A stretch of 64,000 nucleotides of DNA from a bacterium (GTDB lineage Bacteria; Bacillota; Clostridia; Oscillospirales; Oscillospiraceae), in NCBI GenBank assembly GCA_029009095.1, contig JAQXJT010000039.1, forward strand, positions 1 to 64,000, written 5' to 3'. The notes beneath the pieces are model-generated. The model was given only the letters and a program-made list of their open reading frames with translations, searched no databases and had not been told where the DNA came from. The position numbers and the translations under genes are program-made. Position 1 is the stretch's first letter. Each line of letters starts with the position of its first letter. This document shows, piece by piece, positions 16,240 through 28,177 of this stretch.

Positions 16240-18449
16240 ACCTCGCCCGCCAGTCTGGCCCGGAGGCCGCTGTAGCGCCGGGTCTTTCTCGCGTTGTCGA
16301 TCATGCTCTCGGCCACGGCCTGATCGCCCACGATCACCAGCAGCCGCCGGGCCCGGGTCACCGCCGTGTAGATCAGATCCCGGCTCACCAGACGCTGGGG
16401 GCTGCGCCCCAGGGCCAGCACCACCGCCGGGTACTCGCTGCCCTGGCTCTTGTGCACGGTCACCGCGTAGGCCAGCTCCAGTTCTCCCAGCTGCTCGAAG
16501 CCGTAGGGAGCCAGCTTCTCGTCAAAGTCCACCCAGAGGATCTCGTTTTCCGTGTCCACCTGCCGGATGACGCCCACATCGCCGTTGAACATCCCCGTGC
16601 CGCTCTCCTGGCCCCGCGTCCAGAGAATGTCGTAGTCGTTGCGGATCTGCATGACCTTGTCCCCCTCCCGGAAGACGGTCTCGCCGAAGAGCTTCTCCTT
16701 CTTCTTCCCGTCCGGCGGGTTCAGCGCCGCCTGCAGGGCCGCGTTGAGGGCGTAGGTGCCGCTCTCCCCCTTGCGCGTGGGGGTGAGCACCTGGATCTCC
16801 CGGGACTCAAAGCCCATGCTGCGGGGGAGGCGATCCCGGCAAAGCTCCACCACGGTGCTGCCGATCCGCTCTCCCGTGCCCCGCTGCATGAAGAAAAAGT
16901 CTCCCTTGTTCTCCCGCCAGTCCGGGAACACCCCCTCGTTGATGCGGTGGGCGTTGCGGATGATGCGGCTCTCCTCCCCCTGCCGGAACACCTCCCGCAG
17001 CCGCACGGAGGCCACCGCGTGGGAGCGGAGTATGTCCAGCAGAACGCTGCCCGGCCCCACGCTGGGCAACTGGTCGGCGTCCCCCACCAGCACCAGCCGG
17101 CAGTCCCGGGGCATGGCCCGGAGCAGAGCGTGAAACATAGTTATGTCAACCATGGAACACTCGTCGAGAATGACCGCGCCGCAGCGCAGAGGATCTTCCT
17201 CGTCTTTGCGGAACACCAGCGCGTCCCCCTCGGCGTTCCAGCCCGCACCCAGCAGACGGTGGACGGTGTAGGCCTCCTGCCCGGTGAGCTCGCTCATGCG
17301 CTTGGCCGCCCGGCCCGTGGGGGCGCAGAGGACAGTCTCGATCCCCATGGCGTCATAGAGGGCGATGATGCCCCGGACGAGGGTAGTCTTGCCGGTACCG
17401 GGGCCGCCGGTGAGAGCCAGCACCCGGTTTTCCGCGGCCAGGCGCAGTGCCTGGCGCTGCAAAGGGGCGTAGGTGATGCCCTGCTGCCGCTGGATGCGTT
17501 CGGTAAGCTCCTCCATATTCCCCGGGGTGGGAAACGTGGCTTTGGCCATCCAGCCCAGGCGCTCAGCCACGCCCGTCTCCGCCTGGTACAGCCCGCGGAG
17601 GTAGACGGCGTTGACCCCGGCCACCGTCTCGCAAAAGACTTCTTCCTCGTCCTCCAGCACATCGAGACACTCTCCGGCGCTCTCCTCACTCACGCCGATG
17701 AGGGAGGCGGTGGCCGCGATCAGCTTCTCCCGGGGGAGGAAGCTGTGGCCGTTCTGGAGGTTGTGGCGCATCTCGAAAACCAGCGCGGCGCTGATGCGCT
17801 CGGGGCTGTCGTCCTCGAAACCCAGGGACAGGGCCAGAGCGTCGGCCTCACCGAAGTTGCCGCCGATGCGCTCGGTGGAGAGGAGGTAGGGGTTTTGCTT
17901 CAGCCGGGTAAGCGCCTCGGCAGCGTAATAGCGGTAGAGGCGCATGGCGTACTCCGGGCGGATGCCGTTGGCGGCCAGAAACTCCATCAAAGCACGCAGG
18001 GCGGACTGGCGGCGGAAGGTCTCGGAAAACTCACGGGCCTTCCGCAGCGTGATGCCCCGGATCTCCGCCAGCTTTTCCGGCTCCTCGCTGAGCACCTCCA
18101 GCGTGCGCGCGCCGAACCTGTCCAGCATCAGCGTGGCGGTGGCCGCGCCGATGCCCCTCACCGCCCCGGAGGAGAGGTAGGCGAAGATCTCCCTCTCCCC
18201 CGCCGGCATCCGCCGCCGGGCGGTGACGGCCTTGAACTGCTCCCCGTGGGTGGGGTGGCGCTCCCAGCCGCCGCTCACCGTCAGCCCCTCGCCGGGGGAG
18301 GCAAAGGGCAGGCAGCCCACCACCGTGACGCCGTCCCCGGCGCCCACATCCAGCCGCAGCACCGTGTAGCCGTTCTCCTCGTTCTGGAACACCACGGATT
18401 TGACCGTGCCGCTGATCTCTATGAGTTGCTGCTCGTCTCTCTCTTCCAC
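16236..18449 (-). CDS. recD2: RecD2-type ATP-dependent DNA helicase
   Basis: A superfamily 1B 5'-3' helicase of 737 aa not associated with RecBC. An N-terminal OB-like part (ISGTVKSVVF) and helix-hairpin-helix region precede Walker A LTGGPGTGKTT near residue 350, Walker B VILDECSMVD, and the C-terminal UvrD-like motif VHKSQGSEYP. It acts in repair of arrested forks in Firmicutes. Start is GTG at 18449 with GGAGTG upstream, overlapping the upstream small gene by 31 nt. A dif-like motif lies inside the coding sequence (17141-17150). Confidence 0.95.
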   Translation of the reverse strand: MEERDEQQLIEISGTVKSVVFQNEENGYTVLRLDVGAGDGVTVVGCLPFASPGEGLTVSGGWERHPTHGEQFKAVTARRRMPAGEREIFAYLSSGAVRGIGAATATLMLDRFGARTLEVLSEEPEKLAEIRGITLRKAREFSETFRRQSALRALMEFLAANGIRPEYAMRLYRYYAAEALTRLKQNPYLLSTERIGGNFGEADALALSLGFEDDSPERISAALVFEMRHNLQNGHSFLPREKLIAATASLIGVSEESAGECLDVLEDEEEVFCETVAGVNAVYLRGLYQAETGVAERLGWMAKATFPTPGNMEELTERIQRQQGITYAPLQRQALRLAAENRVLALTGGPGTGKTTLVRGIIALYDAMGIETVLCAPTGRAAKRMSELTGQEAYTVHRLLGAGWNAEGDALVFRKDEEDPLRCGAVILDECSMVDITMFHALLRAMPRDCRLVLVGDADQLPSVGPGSVLLDILRSHAVASVRLREVFRQGEESRIIRNAHRINEGVFPDWRENKGDFFFMQRGTGERIGSTVVELCRDRLPRSMGFESREIQVLTPTRKGESGTYALNAALQAALNPPDGKKKEKLFGETVFREGDKVMQIRNDYDILWTRGQESGTGMFNGDVGVIRQVDTENEILWVDFDEKLAPYGFEQLGELELAYAVTVHKSQGSEYPAVVLALGRSPQRLVSRDLIYTAVTRARRLLVIVGDQAVAESMIDNARKTRRYSGLRARLAGEV
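17141..17150 (+). repeat. dif-like XerD-arm motif, site 2
   Basis: TTATGTCAAC followed by C, inside recD2 (antisense to it), encoding Val-Asp-Ile with the rare ATA codon. Confidence 0.6.
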
Positions 18450-18742
18450 AGTTTCACTCCACGCACTTCCCCGGCCAGTTTCTCCGCCTGGAGCCGGGTC
18501 CTCTCATCCATTCCGTCGTCCCGCAGGACGATCTCTCCCGGCAGCACCCCTTTCCATCGCAGGAAAGCGAGGGTGTCCACCGTCTCTTTCAGTTCCGGAG
18601 CCTCTCCGTCCACCCGCAGCAGCACGGAAAGGCGGATGTGCCCGCCCAGACGCAGCGGCGTCAGCAGGGCGCAGCGGGCGCCCCGGCAGAGGAGCCAGAC
18701 GCCCAGCAGCGTCAGGGCCGCCGCGCTCAGTTTTCCGATCAT
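18419..18742 (-). CDS. Small membrane-anchored protein of unknown function
   Basis: 107 aa from the ATG at 18742, which has a purine-rich GGGGTGGAG upstream. One N-terminal hydrophobic helix (about 5-24) precedes a soluble part containing PGEIVLRDDGMDERTR, which resembles the opening of a GT-A glycosyltransferase but is far too short to be one. It sits 38 nt after uvrA and overlaps recD2, so it belongs to the same operon. I do not recognise the family. Confidence 0.65.
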   Translation of the reverse strand: MIGKLSAAALTLLGVWLLCRGARCALLTPLRLGGHIRLSVLLRVDGEAPELKETVDTLAFLRWKGVLPGEIVLRDDGMDERTRLQAEKLAGEVRGVKLWKRETSSNS

Positions 18743-18780
18743 CTCCACCCCCCCTGCCCATTCTATGCAGGGGGCGTCCT

Positions 18781-21624
<2,844 letters not shown>

Positions 21625-21696
21625 TGTTTTTCCTGCCTCACATACTGCCGCAGCGGCGCGTCTTTTCCCGCTGTTGTACTGAAATCTCAACATAAC

Positions 21697-21725
21697 ATTA
21701 TACACGCTTTCCCCCTCTGTGGCAA
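21697..21725 (-). promoter_or_regulatory. Sigma-A promoter of uvrA
   Basis: On minus, TTGCCA, a 17-bp spacer and a perfect TATAAT, about 70 bp upstream of the TTG start. It likely drives uvrA and the genes down to ecfT. No LexA-type (GAACNNNNGTTC) box is evident. Confidence 0.85.
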
Positions 21726-21748
21726 GCGTTACCCGGCGCTTTTTCCGT

Positions 21749-21793
21749 AAAAAACGCCGTCCCGGGAGAGAGTCTCTCCTCTCCCGGGACGGT
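21749..21793 (-). terminator. Terminator of murI
   Basis: On minus, CCGTCCCGGGAGAG pairs with CTCTCCCGGGACGG and is followed by CGTTTTTTAC. It separates murI from the uvrA promoter. Confidence 0.92.
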
Positions 21794-21806
21794 GTTCCAT
21801 TTTTTC

Positions 21807-22583
21807 TCAAAGGGCCCCCACACAGCGGACGCAGCCGGGCGCGGCGGAGCCGTCCAGCCGCTTCACGGCCCGCTCGAAGGCCTCCGAGCGGGCGGTAACG
21901 CAGTAGTCCGTCCGCCCCTCTCCCGACGCCTCCCGGAGGATCTCCGACAGCTGCCCGGCCAGGGCCTCCCCGGAATCCACCAGCTTCACCCCCGGCAGCA
22001 GCGAGGCGATGGCGCCGCTGTACAGCGGGAAGTGGGTGCAGCCCAAAACGAGAGTATCCACGCTTTTCCCCACGATAGGGGCGAGGTAGGCGCGGCACTG
22101 CTCCACCGCCTCCTCCGCCTCCTCCGGCACGCCCCGCTCGATGAGGCTGACCAGCTTCTGGCAGGGCAGGAAATGGTACTCCCCGCCCGGGCGCAGGGCG
22201 CGGAGGGTGCGCTCGTAGCTGCCGCTGCGGACGGTGGCCTCCGTGGCCATCACCGCGATGCCCCCCCGGCTCAGCCGCACCGCCTCCTCCGCCGCCGGAG
22301 CAATGACGCCCCAGACGGGCACATCCAGTTCCTCCCGCAGCGCATCCAGCGCGGCTGCCGTGGCAGTATTGCAGGCGATGACGATGGCGTCCGCCCCCTG
22401 GGAGAGGAGGAATTCCGCATCGGAGCGGGCATAGGAGAGAATGGTGGGCTGGTCGTGGACGCCGTAGGGGACCCGCGCCAGATCGCCCAGAAAGACAAAG
22501 TCCGCCCGGGGGGCCCGGCGGCGGAGAGCCCGCAGCACGGTAAGTCCGCCGATCCCGCTGTCAAATACGCCGATTTTCTTCAT
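21807..22583 (-). CDS. murI: Glutamate racemase
   Basis: 258 aa. It converts L- to D-glutamate for peptidoglycan. It has the N-terminal [11 protein letters not shown], a first catalytic Cys in ACNTATA, and a second Cys in LGCTHFPL. The conserved PYG appears in VPYGVHDQ. Length is typical (about 260). Monocistronic, with its own promoter and terminator. Confidence 0.97.
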   Translation of the reverse strand: MKKIGVFDSGIGGLTVLRALRRRAPRADFVFLGDLARVPYGVHDQPTILSYARSDAEFLLSQGADAIVIACNTATAAALDALREELDVPVWGVIAPAAEEAVRLSRGGIAVMATEATVRSGSYERTLRALRPGGEYHFLPCQKLVSLIERGVPEEAEEAVEQCRAYLAPIVGKSVDTLVLGCTHFPLYSGAIASLLPGVKLVDSGEALAGQLSEILREASGEGRTDYCVTARSEAFERAVKRLDGSAAPGCVRCVGAL

Positions 22584-22624
22584 GGGAGCAGCGCTTCCTT
22601 TCCCTGAAAGTTCATTTGCACGCT

Positions 22625-22653
22625 ATAGTAGCGGGATTTGCTCCCCCTGTCAA
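22625..22653 (-). promoter_or_regulatory. Promoter of murI
   Basis: On minus, TTGACA, a 17-bp spacer, then TACTAT, about 40 bp upstream of the ATG. Confidence 0.85.
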
Positions 22654-22676
22654 GGGAAAAGGCAGGGGAAAGCGTC

Positions 22677-22706
22677 TTGACGGCGGTGGGAGGCTCATGC
22701 TTTAAT
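22677..22706 (+). promoter_or_regulatory. Promoter of ridA
   Basis: TTGACG, an 18-bp spacer, then TTTAAT. It is divergent from the murI promoter. Confidence 0.55.
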
Positions 22707-22744
22707 GGACAGAACACCCATATTATGCAAGGAGGCCACCCCCT

Positions 22745-23119
22745 ATGAAAGAAGCGCTTTCCACCCCCGCCGCTCCCGCCGCCATCGGCCCCTACTCCCA
22801 GGGGATCCGGGCGGGCAATCTGGTATTCACCTCCGGGCAGATCCCCCTGGATCCCGCCACCGGGCTGATCCCCCAGGGCATTGAGGCGCAGACGCGCCAG
22901 GCCATGGAGAATGTCCTCGCCGTTCTGGCACAGGTCGGGGCCACGGCGGAGAACATTGTCAAAACCACCGTTTTCCTCCGGAACATGGACGATTTCGCCG
23001 CCATGAACGGTGTTTACGCCACCTTCTTCTCCGGCCCCGCCCCCGCCCGCAGCGCCGTACAGGTGGCCCGGCTTCCCAAGGACTGCCCCCTCGAGATCGA
23101 GGCCGTCGCCGTGCTTTGA
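22745..23119 (+). CDS. ridA: RidA family enamine/imine deaminase
   Basis: A small trimeric enzyme of 124 aa that hydrolyses reactive 2-aminoacrylate-type enamines released by PLP enzymes. Family signature elements are AIGPYSQ near the N-terminus, FTSGQIPLDP, and the catalytic arginine/carboxylate region ARSAVQVARLPKDCPLEIEAVA. GGAGG is well placed before the ATG. It is monocistronic, ending in a bidirectional terminator shared with the converging ABC permease. Confidence 0.95.
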   Translation: MKEALSTPAAPAAIGPYSQGIRAGNLVFTSGQIPLDPATGLIPQGIEAQTRQAMENVLAVLAQVGATAENIVKTTVFLRNMDDFAAMNGVYATFFSGPAPARSAVQVARLPKDCPLEIEAVAVL

Positions 23120-23146
23120 TCCGCCGTTTTTCCAAAAGAGCGAAAA

Positions 23147-23185
23147 GAACGCCGCCGGGGGAAAACCCGACGGCGTTCTCTTTTT
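23147..23185. terminator. Bidirectional terminator between ridA and the ABC permease
   Basis: GAACGCCG / CGGCGTTC stem, with TCTTTTTC on the plus side and an upstream A-rich GAAAAG that gives CTTTTC on minus. Confidence 0.75.
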
Positions 23186-25131
23186 CACTGTGCGGCGGCC
23201 ACCGCCGTCGGCTCCGGGCGGGTCTCCATCCCGGGAGCGAACTCCAGATCGTTGGTGTAACCCGTGCGCTCCAGATAGTCCCAGAGCGTCTCCAGCTTCA
23301 CCCCGCGCGCTTCCAGCCAGGCGTTGGTGCGGTGGGAGTTCACGGTGGGCACCGTGTAGAAATAGGCGTACTCGTCCGTGCGCCCGTTCTCGCCCAGCAG
23401 CGTCAGCGTCATCTCAAAGCGCAGATTGTAGATGCTCCTGGCGAAGCTCTCGTCCTCCACCAGCCACAGCCGCCCCAGACTGCCCTCCAGCAGGTCGGGC
23501 AGGATGCACTCGCTGTAGAGCTCAAAGGCCTCCTGCCGGGTCAGCAGCAGCGAATTGCCCTGCTGTCCTTCCAGACCCTCGAAGTAGCTCCCCCCGTCCT
23601 CGTAGGACCGGTAGTTGATGAGGCTGGCCGAATCGATGGTATCCGGCAGCACGGGTATGTTCAGCTTTTTGCGCTGTTCGATGCACTCGGCGCGGTTGAT
23701 AAAGCGTTCCAGCGCGCGGATGTCACTCTCGTGGTCGGCGGCGTCCTGGGCGGTAAAGGCCACCCGGTACTGCCGCCGGAAGACCACTTCGTCCCCCCGG
23801 TAATAGCGGATGTTCACCGTGGTGCAGCGGCTGGCGGCGCGGCTCTCGTGGAGGGCTTTGTTCCCGACGATGCTTTGCTGGATCTTCCGCAGCTCCCGGA
23901 GACTCTCCTCGCCGGTGATGTCGGTCTGCTCGGTGCCCGACACCCACACACTGGCCATGTCATACTCTCCGATCTCCGGCGAGCGCTTTTCCACGCCCAG
24001 CACGTCCAGCTCGGTCAGGACAGGGAAGGCGATGAGCAGGGCCGTCAGCAGCAGGGCGCCCCGGCCATGGCGGCGGAAGACATGGAAGCTCTTATAGATC
24101 AGCATATCCGCGCCAAACCAACCCAGCAGCCCGCCCAGCACCAGCAGCGCCGTGATCAGCAGCGTGTGGGGCCAGTCTCCGGGGACATAGCGCCCCTCGT
24201 TGAGCAGGTAGTAGACCCCCACGGCGGCGCAGAGGGCGCAGCCCAGGGCCATGCACCAGCGGAAGGTAGGCTTGAGCAGGGAGATGGCCACCGTGTCCCC
24301 GGCGCTCTCCATGCGCCGCTTCTGATAAAGCCGCCAGGCCAGAAGGAAACAGAGCACGCCGAACAGGGCATAGCACGCCATGACACCCCAGCCGGAGAAG
24401 CGGTAGGCGACGATGTCATTGTAGCTGCCATACTGGGTGACGACGGGGGTTTCGGAGTAAATGGCCTCAATATGGCACTTCAGCCGCGTCCAGATGGGCG
24501 AGAGGAAGGACAGCGTGGAGCCCACGGGGTCGAGACCGAAGAGGATATGCCGCAGCAGGTAGTTGAACAGGGTCTCCACCACCACGGCGGTGAACTGCAA
24601 CACCGCGTACACCAGCGGCAGGATGAGAAGGCTGCCGGTGAGCTGGGCGCAGAGCAGAGCGAAGCCGTAAAAGCAAAGCGCGTCCAGGGTGCTCACAGCC
24701 AGAAAGGCCAGCAGCGCCTCCCCCACCTGGAGCCCGGTACACAACGCGCAGACCCACGCCGTCAGGGCGGTGAACACATTCACGCCCAGCAGCACTGCCG
24801 CCCCCGCCGCCGCGGAGGAGAGGAACATCCCGCTGCGCGTTACGGGCAGCGCCGCCGTGAAGGAGGCGCTACGGCTCTGGTAGAGCCAGCCGAAGGCGGC
24901 CATGGCCGTCAGGACGGAGAAGGCGAAGAGCAGCAGCGGGGAGGCCGCGGCGGCGATCTCCAGAATCCCCCGCTGAAGCTGGAGGGAGCTGTCCCCCTCC
25001 ACGCCCGCGCGGATGACGCTCAGCGGCAGCGTGAGGAACCACACGGCCCCGTAGCCCAGCCACAGCGGCCAGAAGCGCCGGAGCGTTTTGGTAAAGACGG
25101 TTCGGTTAAAGCAGGATGTCTTTGACTGCAT
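23185..25131 (-). CDS. ABC-2 type transporter permease
   Basis: 648 aa. An N-terminal membrane block has about six helices, including LPVTRSGMFLSS, a motif common in YtrC/D-type permeases. Two further hydrophobic helices (about 260-360) precede a long C-terminal extracytoplasmic segment of about 250 residues. It partners the ATPase immediately upstream (26-nt overlap) and is regulated by the GntR protein. Export substrate is unknown; YtrABCDEF-type systems respond to cell-wall antibiotics. Confidence 0.85.
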   Translation of the reverse strand: MQSKTSCFNRTVFTKTLRRFWPLWLGYGAVWFLTLPLSVIRAGVEGDSSLQLQRGILEIAAAASPLLLFAFSVLTAMAAFGWLYQSRSASFTAALPVTRSGMFLSSAAAGAAVLLGVNVFTALTAWVCALCTGLQVGEALLAFLAVSTLDALCFYGFALLCAQLTGSLLILPLVYAVLQFTAVVVETLFNYLLRHILFGLDPVGSTLSFLSPIWTRLKCHIEAIYSETPVVTQYGSYNDIVAYRFSGWGVMACYALFGVLCFLLAWRLYQKRRMESAGDTVAISLLKPTFRWCMALGCALCAAVGVYYLLNEGRYVPGDWPHTLLITALLVLGGLLGWFGADMLIYKSFHVFRRHGRGALLLTALLIAFPVLTELDVLGVEKRSPEIGEYDMASVWVSGTEQTDITGEESLRELRKIQQSIVGNKALHESRAASRCTTVNIRYYRGDEVVFRRQYRVAFTAQDAADHESDIRALERFINRAECIEQRKKLNIPVLPDTIDSASLINYRSYEDGGSYFEGLEGQQGNSLLLTRQEAFELYSECILPDLLEGSLGRLWLVEDESFARSIYNLRFEMTLTLLGENGRTDEYAYFYTVPTVNSHRTNAWLEARGVKLETLWDYLERTGYTNDLEFAPGMETRPEPTAVAAAQ

Positions 25132-26005
25132 AGTCCACCCCTCCCAGTTCGTAAATAAAGATCTCCTCCAGCGTCAGCGGCACCGCGTCCATATAGAGCG
25201 GGTTGAGCGACGCGAGGCGCACGGTGGCCTCCTGGGCGCTGCCCCGGAGGATCAGCGTGTGGAGCCGGCCCATGGTGCTGCTGTGCACCACGTTCAGATC
25301 CGCGGGCAGCTCTGTGCTCTCGGGCAGGGCGATGAGCACCTTCACGATGTTGTCCTGGAGCTGCGAGAGGGAGCGCTGCAGCAGGCACTTCCCCTTGTGC
25401 AGGATGCCCACATGGTCGCACACGTCCTCCAGCTCCCGGAGGTTGTGGGAGGATACCAGCACGGTCATGCCCTCCCCGGCCACGCTGCCCAGCACCAGAC
25501 TCCACACCTGCCGGCGCATCACCGGATCCAATCCGTCCATGGGCTCATCCAGAATGAGCACCTCCGGCCGCGCCGCCAGCGCCAGACGGATGGCCGACTG
25601 CTTCTGCATACCCCGGCTCAGCCGACGCATAGGCTGGGCGTCGTCCACGCTGAACACCTCTCCCAGCCGTTCGTACAGCCCCTCGTCAAAGCGGGGGTAG
25701 ATCCCCCGGTAGAATTTCATCATGTCCCGGGTGCTGTCCTGGCTGTACCAGAACACGTCGTCCGGCACGCAGACCATCTTCTCCTTGATGGCCAGGTTCT
25801 CGTAGACCTTCTCCCCGTCCACGAGCACCTCGCCCTCGTCCTGCCGCAGCACCCCGGCCAGATGACGGATGGCGCTGGTCTTGCCCGCGCCGTTGGGGCC
25901 CACCAGCCCGTAGACCGCCCCCGGCTCCACGCTCAGATCCAGTCCGTCCAGCGCGCGAAAGCCTTCGAAGCTCTTCACCACGCCTTTCATTTCAATCTTC
26001 GGCAT
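25106..26005 (-). CDS. ytrB-like: ABC transporter ATP-binding protein (YtrB-like)
   Basis: 299 aa with a single nucleotide-binding domain: Walker A GPNGAGKTS, variant signature LSRGM, Walker B LILDEPMDGLD and a switch His in SSHN. A C-terminal extension of about 90 residues is typical of this subfamily. It overlaps gntR upstream by 14 nt and the permease downstream by 26 nt, so the three genes form one translationally coupled unit. Confidence 0.93.
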   Translation of the reverse strand: MPKIEMKGVVKSFEGFRALDGLDLSVEPGAVYGLVGPNGAGKTSAIRHLAGVLRQDEGEVLVDGEKVYENLAIKEKMVCVPDDVFWYSQDSTRDMMKFYRGIYPRFDEGLYERLGEVFSVDDAQPMRRLSRGMQKQSAIRLALAARPEVLILDEPMDGLDPVMRRQVWSLVLGSVAGEGMTVLVSSHNLRELEDVCDHVGILHKGKCLLQRSLSQLQDNIVKVLIALPESTELPADLNVVHSSTMGRLHTLILRGSAQEATVRLASLNPLYMDAVPLTLEEIFIYELGGVDYAVKDILL

Positions 26006-26363
26006 CTCTGTCGCCTCCTATGATGTGTTCCAGCAGCTCCTCCCGGCTCACGCCCAGCCACCTGAGCTCCGCCGCTGCCGCGTCCAGTGTCTTCCAAAGC
26101 TCCGCCCGGCGCTCTTCCCGCGCCCCGGTGCACTCCATGGCAAAGCTCCCCCGACCGGGCTGGGAGGTGATGTACCCCTCGCTCTCCAGTTCCCGGTAGG
26201 CCCGCTGTATGGTATTGGGATTGATCGCCAGCTCCGCCGCCAGCTCACGCACCGAGGGCAGCTTGCCCCCCGGCGGAATGGCTCCGGAGGTGATCAGCTG
26301 GCGCAGGCTGTCCCGCACCTGCTCGTAGATCGGTCGGTTGTCCCGGTAATTGATCGAGATCAT
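25992..26363 (-). CDS. ytrA-like: GntR family (YtrA-type) transcriptional regulator
   Basis: 123 aa. It contains a winged helix-turn-helix with family signature IYEQVRDSLRQLI, LPSVRELAAELAINPNTIQRAYRELE, followed by only a short C-terminal dimerisation region of about 50 residues. That size is characteristic of the YtrA subfamily. It presumably represses its own operon through a palindrome on the promoter. The inducer is unknown, possibly envelope stress. Confidence 0.93.
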   Translation of the reverse strand: MISINYRDNRPIYEQVRDSLRQLITSGAIPPGGKLPSVRELAAELAINPNTIQRAYRELESEGYITSQPGRGSFAMECTGAREERRAELWKTLDAAAAELRWLGVSREELLEHIIGGDRDAED

Positions 26364-26385
26364 GCCTCATCACTCCGTATTAATT

Positions 26386-26423
26386 GTATTAGTATATATA
26401 ATACAGTTTTCCGAAAATGTCAA
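26386..26423 (-). promoter_or_regulatory. Promoter and overlapping operator of the gntR-ABC operon
   Basis: On minus, TTGACA (26418-26423), a 17-bp spacer and TATATA (26395-26400). The perfect inverted repeat GTATTA-N7-TAATAC (26386-26404) covers the -10. A further GTATTA half lies just outside it. Autoregulation by the GntR protein is the simple reading. Confidence 0.8.
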
Positions 26424-26445
26424 CCCGGTTTTTTCCCGCCGGACA

Positions 26446-26486
26446 GAAAAATGCCGCCGCTGCGACCATGCAGCGGCGGCATTTTT
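26446..26486. terminator. Bidirectional terminator before the gntR operon
   Basis: An 11-bp GC stem (GCCGCCGCTGC / GCAGCGGCGGC) flanked by AAAAAT and ATTTTT. It ends the flavoprotein gene on minus. Confidence 0.85.
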
Positions 26487-26501
26487 CCGCGAAAATATGT
26501 C

Positions 26502-27056
26502 TCACTTGACCAGTACTCTGCCCCGGGCTCTGTACCCCTCCAAAGCTTCCTCGCTCGTGTCGGCGGCAGTGACCACCACGGGTTTTTCCGGGGTCATGCC
26601 GTAGCCCACGAAATGGCGCAGATAGCGCTCATAAGGCTCCACATAGAACTCCCGGTCGCCGTTGCCCTGGGCAAACACGCCGATGAGCTTCTTCCCGCCG
26701 GGCAGGCGGCAGACACGCTGGCCCATTCCCCTGCTGGAGTCCATGACGCTGTAGTGCCGGTTCATAAAGGAGATGGCCTGTCCCTGCACATCGCCCATAT
26801 AGTTGCCGGCGCCCAGGATCACCATGTCTGCGTCCCGAACCTCCGTCCAGTAGTCCTCCAGACCGTCTTTGACCACGCACACCTCGCTCTTGCCGCTCTG
26901 GCAGGCGCGGCAGCCCCGGCAGCCAAGAATGGTGTTGCCCACGCTGAAGCGGCGCACGGCGGCGCCGGCCTCCTCCGCGCCGGAGAGCAAAGCGTCGATC
27001 ACTTTGCCGGAAACGCTCCCCGGGCGGGAGCTCAGATACACTGCTACGATCTTCAT
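26502..27056 (-). CDS. Flavodoxin-like NAD(P)H-dependent FMN reductase family protein
   Basis: 184 aa with the flavodoxin-like fold of iron-sulfur flavoproteins and NADPH-dependent FMN reductases. It has the N-terminal SSRPGSVSGKV phosphate-binding loop and CRGCRAC cysteine motif at about 47-53 with a following Cys near 61, plus GAGNYMGDVQGQ. The cysteines suggest an [4Fe-4S]-type or redox cysteine cluster (inference). AGGAGG precedes the ATG. It is a single gene between two terminated units; physiological partner unknown. Confidence 0.85.
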   Translation of the reverse strand: MKIVAVYLSSRPGSVSGKVIDALLSGAEEAGAAVRRFSVGNTILGCRGCRACQSGKSEVCVVKDGLEDYWTEVRDADMVILGAGNYMGDVQGQAISFMNRHYSVMDSSRGMGQRVCRLPGGKKLIGVFAQGNGDREFYVEPYERYLRHFVGYGMTPEKPVVVTAADTSEEALEGYRARGRVLVK

Positions 27057-27126
27057 GGCAGATCCTCCTCCTGTATATTTTCAGGTTTTGCGCGCTGAAA
27101 ACAGTGGGACCCCATCCCGGTCGGGC

Positions 27127-27666
27127 TCAGTGGATGTCGGGGACGATCTCCTCGGGCGCATCCGGTTGTTCCGCGCTTTCTTCCTCAGTCTCCCCGGCAG
27201 AGGGCGCCCCGCCCATGGCGCTGCGGAAGCCGTCCCGGGCCGTGCGCACCTCTTCCAGCGAGGCGGAAACGGCCTCCTCGGTCCGGCGCAGGGCATCGTC
27301 CAGAAATCCGCTGGCCACCCGCATCAGCTCCCGGCTGCGGTGCTCGGCGGAGGCGACCATGTCGGCGGCCCGCTGGCGGGCGGTACGCATGATCTCCTTT
27401 TCATCCACCAGACGGCGGGACTGCTCCTCGGCCTGGGCGCGCATGGCCTCGGCCTCCTTCCGGGCGCTGTTGATGAACTCGTTGCGGCTGTTCACCAGAC
27501 GGCGGGCCTCCGCCAGCTCCACGGGCAGTCCGGATTTCAGCTCGTCCAGCAAGCTGAGCACCTTTTCCCGCTCGATGATGCACTTTTCGTTGCCCAGGGG
27601 CACGCCCCAGGCCTCCGCCACGATCTGATAAAGCTGCTCAATGATCTCCAGGGAGCTGTTTTCCAT
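27127..27666 (-). CDS. Coiled-coil protein next to coaD, function unknown
   Basis: 179 aa from the ATG at 27666 (AAGGAG 9 nt upstream). Almost entirely charged helix (about 25-145) rich in Arg/Glu/Ala heptads, resembling an ATP synthase b-subunit stalk or DivIVA-like coiled coil, but without a membrane helix. The C-terminal 35 residues are acidic and probably disordered. Its position after coaD/rsmD suggests a conserved clostridial neighbourhood rather than an accessory gene. I do not assign a function. Confidence 0.7.
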   Translation of the reverse strand: MENSSLEIIEQLYQIVAEAWGVPLGNEKCIIEREKVLSLLDELKSGLPVELAEARRLVNSRNEFINSARKEAEAMRAQAEEQSRRLVDEKEIMRTARQRAADMVASAEHRSRELMRVASGFLDDALRRTEEAVSASLEEVRTARDGFRSAMGGAPSAGETEEESAEQPDAPEEIVPDIH

Positions 27667-27693
27667 GGTCAATTTCTCCTTACGTTCCTTCCC

Positions 27694-28176
27694 TTATTTC
27701 GCCCGGCCGCGCTCGGCGACCTCCTCCAGAATTTCATAGGGCACATAGCTGGAGAGATCGGCCCCGTAAAGGGCCAGCTCCCGCACCGCGCTGGAGGACA
27801 GGTATGTATACTTCTCGGCCGCCGCCAGGAAGATGGTCTCCACGTCCTTGTTGAGACGCTTGTTGAACATCTCCATCTGGAACTCGTACTCAAAGTCTGT
27901 GATGGTGCGCAGTCCCCGCACCAGCACGGGGTTTTCGTAATTCTTGGCAAAGTCCACCTGAAGGCCGTCCCAGCTGGCCACCTCCACGTTGCCCAGCCGG
28001 GCCGTGACGCGGCGGATGTGATCCATCCGCTCTTCCAGCGTAAAGAGGGCGTGCTTGCCCGCGTTCACCCCCACGCAGACCACCACTTTGTCGAAAAGTC
28101 TGGCGGCGCGGCGGATCACATTCAGATGTCCGAGGGTAATGGGGTCGTAGCTGCCGGGGCAGATGGCTGTTCTCAT
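27694..28176 (-). CDS. coaD: Phosphopantetheine adenylyltransferase
   Basis: 160 aa. It makes dephospho-CoA from 4'-phosphopantetheine and ATP. The nucleotidyltransferase motif GSYDPITLGHL is near the N-terminus, with RGLRTITDFEYEFQM mid-protein and the C-terminal signature YTYLSSSAVRELA. The ATG at 28176 lies directly after the rsmD stop (TGAAATG). rsmD-coaD pairing is classical. Confidence 0.97.
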   Translation of the reverse strand: MRTAICPGSYDPITLGHLNVIRRAARLFDKVVVCVGVNAGKHALFTLEERMDHIRRVTARLGNVEVASWDGLQVDFAKNYENPVLVRGLRTITDFEYEFQMEMFNKRLNKDVETIFLAAAEKYTYLSSSAVRELALYGADLSSYVPYEILEEVAERGRAK

Positions 28177-28177
28177 T

